NCBI RefSeq assembly: GCF_017526105.1
Contig: NZ_CP071839.1
Location: 1,364,001-1,428,000 of the forward strand
DNA length: 64,000 bases
Source: Streptomyces cyanogenus
GTDB lineage: Bacteria > Actinomycetota > Actinomycetes > Streptomycetales > Streptomycetaceae
Reading direction: 5' to 3'
The notes under the pieces: model-generated
The model's database searches: none
What the model was told of the DNA's origin: nothing
The model's input: only the letters and a program-made list of their open reading frames with translations
Translations under genes and position numbers: made by a program
In this document: piece after piece, positions 60,192 through 64,000 of the stretch
Position numbering within the stretch: the stretch's first letter is position 1
How the letters are laid out: each line of letters begins with the position of its first letter

Positions 60192-61073
60192 CGTGTCCCG
60201 GTGCCGTACCGGGCAGCCGCGCAGCCCGGGGACCGGGCGCGTCCCCAGGTCGGCCACGCGGTAGCCGTTCGGATAGCCCTTGATCTCCCGGTTCTGGCGT
60301 GCGAAGTGGGGGCTGCGGCGCGGCGGCAGCAGCCGGACCAGCCGGCCGCGGGTCCGTACGGCGCCGCGCACCAGCGCGGAGGTGGCCGCCCCGGGCCGCG
60401 GGTAGCGGAACGCGCGCAGCAGCGGCTCGTCGAGCAGGGCGAGCGTCGCCGTGCGCAGCAGGGGCGCCAGCGGGCGCGGGTACCAGGAGGCCATCAGCCC
60501 GAGGGTGGCGTCGGAGACCCGCCGGGCCTCCTCGTCCCAGCCGAAGTGGGCTTCCTCGTAGGCGTCGAGAAGGGCTTCGAACTCCTCATAGGTGCGGGGG
60601 ATGTCCGGAATGCCCATGTGCCGGCCGAGGGTGCGGTAGTACTCGGTGGTCGCGACGATCTCGTGCCGGGACAGCCGCCGCCAGCCGTAGGCGTCGATCC
60701 AGCGCCGGGGCACCACCACGAAGGTGCTCAGCACGTACCGCATGTCGTCGTCGCCGATGTCGTAGCTGCGGTGCATCTGGTTGATGCGGCGGATCGCCGT
60801 GCGCCCCTCCTGCGCGGCGAAGCCGTGTTCCACGATGGTGTCGAGGAGCAGCGCGGTGTCGTCGTACCGCTTCTGCGTCCGCTCGGTCAGCTCCGCCGTC
60901 CGCGCGAGCAGCCGGCCGATGCCGGGCACCGCGTAGGTGCGGTAGAGGGCCAGTTCGAGGGCTCGGGCATAGTCCCAGGGGAACTCGTACGCCACACTGA
61001 TCCGGTAGATCTCCGGCGCGTCCGCCACCGGGTCCATCCGGCGGATCCGTTCAAGCCGCTCGAACCGCTTCAC
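60168..61073 (-). CDS. MpaB-like oxygenase family protein (DUF2236)
   Basis: Putative haem oxygenase-like protein of the MpaB/latex-clearing-protein (DUF2236) family. I use the GTG at 61073, preceded by AAGGGGGA, giving 301 aa beginning VKRFERLERIRRMDP, the family's usual start; an ATG at 61181 is possible but has no site. Conserved blocks are YEFPWDYARALELALYRTYA, ELTERTQKRYDDTALLLDTI, INQMHRSYDIGDDDMRYVLS and FVVVPRRWIDAYGWRRLSRH, with ASWYPRPLAPLLRTATLALL. H and D of the NQMHRSYDI region are probable haem-pocket residues. Substrate unknown. Confidence 0.82.
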   Translation of the reverse strand: MKRFERLERIRRMDPVADAPEIYRISVAYEFPWDYARALELALYRTYAVPGIGRLLARTAELTERTQKRYDDTALLLDTIVEHGFAAQEGRTAIRRINQMHRSYDIGDDDMRYVLSTFVVVPRRWIDAYGWRRLSRHEIVATTEYYRTLGRHMGIPDIPRTYEEFEALLDAYEEAHFGWDEEARRVSDATLGLMASWYPRPLAPLLRTATLALLDEPLLRAFRYPRPGAATSALVRGAVRTRGRLVRLLPPRRSPHFARQNREIKGYPNGYRVADLGTRPVPGLRGCPVRHRDTSAADPVE

Positions 61074-61161
61074 CCCGTCGTCCCCCTTCTGCCGCCGGAT
61101 CTCCAACTCTACGTTGTGAGACAGAAGATGAGCGTCCTTCCGACGCCCGTCCGGGGAGAGG

Positions 61162-61467
61162 ATGGTCCGTGTGTTCGACATGATCCGCAGGTACGCAGGC
61201 AGGTTCCGCACGTCCGCGCCCGCGCGGCCGGAGGGCACCCGGGACAGGCGCACGCACAACCTGTTCGAAGCGGCGGCCGTCTATGTGGCGGCCCGCGCGG
61301 AGGACGACCAGGACCGGATCGAGGAGGCGGCGGCCTGGGTGTCGCCGGAGGCGCTGTCCTTCGGGGTGAGCGAACTGGCCTGCCGGGCGGTGCTCGCACT
61401 GGCCCGGGAACGCGCCGAGTCCCCGGACGCCGTGGCCCGCGGCCTTCTCGGGCTGCCCGCGGCCTGA
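61162..61467 (+). CDS. Small conserved hypothetical protein
   Basis: Soluble helical protein of 101 aa, family not recognised. It has a basic N-terminus (DMIRRYAGRFRTSAPARPEG) and an acidic helical core (NLFEAAAVYVAARAEDDQDR, ALSFGVSELACRAVLALARE). GGGGAGAGG overlaps the first ATG; a GTG three codons later is better spaced. It is divergent from the MpaB-like gene, 88 bp apart. Confidence 0.7.
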   Translation: MVRVFDMIRRYAGRFRTSAPARPEGTRDRRTHNLFEAAAVYVAARAEDDQDRIEEAAAWVSPEALSFGVSELACRAVLALARERAESPDAVARGLLGLPAA

Positions 61468-61610
61468 GCGGAACAGACCTCTCCAGTTGCGGCCCGTTTC
61501 GCCCCTGTCCAGGCGGAAACCTGCAGCTCCGGGTGGTGCGCGGAGTCGTGACAAGCTGCTTCCGCTCGCACTAGGGTGCGCGCCGATGGACCACGACTGG
61601 GGAGGCAGGG

Positions 61611-62456
61611 ATGGCTGGGACGGACGATGAGGCCGTCGCCGCCGCGGACGATGCGCTGTACGTGCTGACGGCGGTGCTGCTGACGCCGGCGCAGTTTCCG
61701 AGCGTGCTGGGCGACGACTATCCGGAGGCGTGCGCGGCACTGGGCCTCGCGCCGCGTGCCGACGGGTACGGCCTGGTGCTGGGCCAGGACGGGGACGGTG
61801 CTCGCTGGACGGTCGTCATCGACGATGTCTCGCTGGTCGCCGTGGCGATAGCTTCCTGGGACTGCGGCATGGAGTACGAGCTGTCGCCGGACGAGCGCGC
61901 GGTCGTGACCGCCCTGCCGGGGTGGCCCCTGGCCGTCGCCGTCGCGGCGCCCGGCGTGCCCGCACCGCACGACCCCGCTCCCGAGGAGGCGGGCCAACCG
62001 GCGCTCAGCCCGCCGGACACCGGCTCCTGGGGGCCGGCCCAGCGCCGCCTGGGTGCCGACGAGATCGCGCTGCAGTGGGCCGCCTGGCGGGAGCAGATCA
62101 ACGACGCCGACTTCCCCGCGCCGGATGAGCAGCCGAAGGCCGCGGAGCCCGCCGCGCCGGAGGGCGAGGAGGGTGCTTCGTCCGGCGGCCACCCCGGCGT
62201 CCGCCGGGTGCTCGCGGAGGCCCGCGGCTATGTCGACTCCCCGCCGCCGCTCGGCCGGGTGCGCTCGTCGTTCGCCCCGGGGGAGGCCCGGACCCTGCGC
62301 GCGGACGGCCCCGGCTGGTCGATCGTGGCCCGCACCGACGACATCGCGTTCGTCCTGCTCGACGAGGAGCCCGGCGAGGTCCTGCCGGTGGGCCGCGGCC
62401 CGGAGCTGCCGGGACTGCTGGAGGCGCTCGACAAGATGGCCGTACGGCCTCTGTGA
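61611..62456 (+). CDS. Conserved hypothetical protein
   Basis: Soluble protein of 281 aa not assigned to a named family. The N-terminal module (ADDALYVLTAVLLTPAQFPS, VIDDVSLVAVAIASWDCGME) and C-terminal module (SIVARTDDIAFVLLDEEPGE) both look like small beta-rich folds. They are joined by a Pro/Glu/Ala-rich linker at about 115-200. GGGGAGG precedes the ATG. No operon partners, signal peptide or catalytic motif are visible. Confidence 0.75.
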   Translation: MAGTDDEAVAAADDALYVLTAVLLTPAQFPSVLGDDYPEACAALGLAPRADGYGLVLGQDGDGARWTVVIDDVSLVAVAIASWDCGMEYELSPDERAVVTALPGWPLAVAVAAPGVPAPHDPAPEEAGQPALSPPDTGSWGPAQRRLGADEIALQWAAWREQINDADFPAPDEQPKAAEPAAPEGEEGASSGGHPGVRRVLAEARGYVDSPPPLGRVRSSFAPGEARTLRADGPGWSIVARTDDIAFVLLDEEPGEVLPVGRGPELPGLLEALDKMAVRPL

Positions 62457-62586
62457 GCTTGGACGGCCGTACGAGGCCAGCCGTGCCGCTCCACGAGCCG
62501 CGCCGCGGGTGGCGGCGCGGCCACCGACGGCTCGGCCGGCCCGCGTGGGTGCCTCGGGGACCGGTCCCCCGCCGTGCGCCGGCGCC

Positions 62587-62769
62587 TCAGCGGCCGAGCT
62601 CCTTGCGGGTGACCCGACGCACCCTGCGGCGCTGCGAGGGATCCAGGGCGAGGTACGCGACCACCGGGACTCCCACGACGATCAGGAACGCCACCCACCA
62701 GGGCAGCCATATCAGCAGGATCAGCCCGACCGCCACGCCGCCTGCGGCGATCTTCGCGTTCATCGACAT
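62587..62769 (-). CDS. Small membrane protein
   Basis: Protein of 60 aa: MSMNAKIAAGGVAVGLILLI then WLPWWVAFLIVVGVPVVAYL, a hairpin of two helices, followed by a basic tail (DPSQRRRVRRVTRKELGR). The second ATG (62769) is used because AAGGAGG lies 7 nt upstream. Function unknown; similar small proteins are common in Streptomyces. Confidence 0.7.
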   Translation of the reverse strand: MSMNAKIAAGGVAVGLILLIWLPWWVAFLIVVGVPVVAYLALDPSQRRRVRRVTRKELGR

Positions 62770-63000
62770 GAGTGTCGCCTCCTTCGCGGCCACTGCCGCT
62801 CTCTGATCTGAGAACGGCCTCCCGCTCCCCGCGGTTCCGCACGCTGCCCCTGAGACATCCCCGAGACCCAGCCCCTAGGTGCCTCTCCTCGCGGTACCGG
62901 GCTGCGGCTCGCCCCCGGGACTCGACAGCACGGGTGGAAATCGTGCTGTACCCTCGGCGACTCCAGCCGAGTAGTCAAATTTGAGGAGTGCGGCAGAGCT
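62770..63000. other. Divergent promoter region
   Basis: No gene seen. CTCGGC and GCCGAG (62953-62958, 62966-62971) form a 6-bp hairpin 30-50 bp before the helicase start, and GTAGTCAAATTTGAGGAG supplies an AT-rich patch plus the ribosome site. Confidence 0.45.
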
Positions 63001-64000
63001 GTGCAGACGATTCCCTCGGCACCACCCTCCGACCTGTCCGAACTCGCCGGGTGCGGCGTGGTCTTCCTGCCGTCCGACCCGGCGCGGGCGGGCCGGATCG
63101 GGTTCTGGCGACCGGACGGTGGGACCCCGCCCACGTGCGCGCAGAGTTCCCTGACCGATCTGGAGCTGGCGAAGCCCGCGGCCGACGGCCGGGTCGAACG
63201 CGTCCCGGTGCCCGTCCTCCTGCTGCCGGTCAGCGGTGCGCTCGCGGTGCTCACGCGCGCGCGGGCGCTGCCGCGGGAACACCGGGCCGCGGCCTTCTGG
63301 CGCACCGCGTACGAACTCGCGCTGGGTTTCCTGGCGCGCGGCCGGCTCCTGCCGGGCCTGTCCCCCGGAGGCCACGACACCTGGCGCGTGGGTCCGCTGT
63401 CCGCACCCGATGCGGAGCTGGTCCGGCAACTCGCCGCCGCCATGCCCCCGGAGGCTCGTGCCGTGCCGCTCCCGGGCGACGGGCCGCCGCTGTTGCCCGA
63501 ACCGGAGCCGCTGCTGCGCGCCTTCCTGGACGCGGTCGCCGACGTACTCCCGCGCTCCCCCGCCGCCCCGCTGGTGACCGGTGGCCCCGCGTACGCGGCA
63601 CCCGAGCCCCAGCATCTGCCCGCACTGCGTGCCTGGGCCGACGACATCGCCGCCGGCCATGACGCGGGAGTGCGGCTGTCGCTCCGCGTGGAGGCGTCCG
63701 GCCTCGACGACGTGCTGCCCCGGGACGACGCTCAGGTCCGCTTCCGCGCTGTGCTCCAGGTGCACGGTCGGAGCGGATCGGACGACGTCATGGATGCCGC
63801 CGGTCTGTGGACCGGTGCGGACACCGGGCGCTTGGCGTCCGCTCCACGCGCGCGTGCGGACGCCCTGCTGGCCCTGCGGCGCGCCGCCCGGGCCTGGCCC
63901 CCGCTGGCCCCCCTGCTCTCCGCCGCCGTTCCCGACGCGGTGGACCTCGCCGACGAGGAGATCGCCGAGCTGCTGGGCGAGGGTGCGCGGGCGCTGACCG
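63001..64000 (+). CDS. SNF2-type DEAD/DEAH-box helicase, 5' part only
   Basis: Start of a large ATPase gene that runs off the window; 333 residues are visible. The sequence (LSELAGCGVVFLPSDPARAG, REHRAAAFWRTAYELALGFL, LLPGLSPGGHDTWRVGPLSA, LPALRAWADDIAAGHDAGVR) matches the N-terminal region of Streptomyces SNF2/HepA-like helicases, ahead of the SNF2-associated domain. The motor motifs lie beyond the window end. Starts at GTG 63001 with GAGGAG 12 nt upstream, a long spacing. Confidence 0.7.
   Translation, partial: MQTIPSAPPSDLSELAGCGVVFLPSDPARAGRIGFWRPDGGTPPTCAQSSLTDLELAKPAADGRVERVPVPVLLLPVSGALAVLTRARALPREHRAAAFWRTAYELALGFLARGRLLPGLSPGGHDTWRVGPLSAPDAELVRQLAAAMPPEARAVPLPGDGPPLLPEPEPLLRAFLDAVADVLPRSPAAPLVTGGPAYAAPEPQHLPALRAWADDIAAGHDAGVRLSLRVEASGLDDVLPRDDAQVRFRAVLQVHGRSGSDDVMDAAGLWTGADTGRLASAPRARADALLALRRAARAWPPLAPLLSAAVPDAVDLADEEIAELLGEGARALT

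Noticed and set aside
61074..61259. Longer N-terminus for the MpaB-like protein
   Set aside because: It would overlap the divergent gene at 61162; GTG 61073 has a strong ribosome site and the family's usual first residues.
1..64000. Search for tRNA, rRNA, insertion sequences, integrases and attachment sites
   Set aside because: None recognised by eye; decay and repeats are present but without mobile-element genes or terminal inverted repeats.

Overview
The window is a very GC-rich actinobacterial chromosome segment, almost certainly Streptomyces. Third codon positions are nearly all G/C, starts use GTG and TTG freely, and several genes look leaderless. Characteristic families include a conservon (CvnABCD) operon, an Rv1733c-like membrane protein, DUF5709, DUF5997, DUF6397, a DUF3516-type helicase, and a bldA-type TTA codon. 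I see no phage, plasmid, transposase, CRISPR, rRNA or tRNA. Most of it reads as chromosomal housekeeping and accessory metabolism, with local gene decay and two families of roughly 105-bp tandem repeats.

Layout. 1-6.7 kb: a 5'-cut Old Yellow Enzyme, a very large P-type ATPase preceded by a small membrane protein with a His-rich tail, and an SGNH-hydrolase pseudogene. 6.7-13.1 kb: a BenE-type transporter, a small unknown ORF, a PaaX regulator divergent from an AidB-like acyl-CoA dehydrogenase, and a HEAT-repeat protein with a TTA codon. 13.1-18.4 kb: degenerate repeats, an Rv1733c-family protein, a beta-propeller protein, uracil-DNA glycosylase overlapping an N-acetylglucosamine-kinase-like gene, and a CbiX-like protein. 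18.4-24.9 kb: a lactonase, 104-bp tandem repeats, a FUSC exporter divergent from an Lrp/AsnC regulator, a HAD phosphatase, a frameshifted ORF and a DHA2 MFS exporter. 25-27.9 kb: a LysR effector-domain protein without a DNA-binding domain divergent from DUF5997, then a LuxR regulator and YjbQ.

27.9-30.2 kb: a cysteine-containing leader peptide followed by a decaying sulfonate-type ABC operon (permease and binding protein broken, ATPase intact). 30.2-34.7 kb: a flavin monooxygenase, an MltG-like enzyme, and an ABC exporter divergent from MarR across a palindromic operator. 34.9-41.2 kb: four exported enzymes acting on glycoprotein, peptide or cell wall (PNGase A-like amidase, M1 peptidase, peptidoglycan amidase, L,D-transpeptidase-like). 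41.5-45.1 kb: a two-gene heterodimeric ABC exporter with complementary degenerate ATP-site motifs. 45.5-50.7 kb: DUF5709, ribosomal protein L31 type B, a YdjM-like membrane protein, a Ski2-like helicase and TesB. 50.7-58 kb: DUF6397, an orphan CvnB paralogue, a PPOX oxidoreductase with a premature stop, and an MHYT-cvnA-cvnB-cvnC-cvnD signalling operon. 58-64 kb: methyltransferase, alpha/beta hydrolase divergent from PadR, MpaB-like oxygenase, small unknown proteins and the 5' part of a SNF2-type helicase.

The strongest candidates for something little described are the divergent LysR-domain/DUF5997 pair (a possible split regulator), the MHYT-headed conservon with a nearby second CvnB, the His-rich protein paired with the giant ATPase, and the two repeat arrays.
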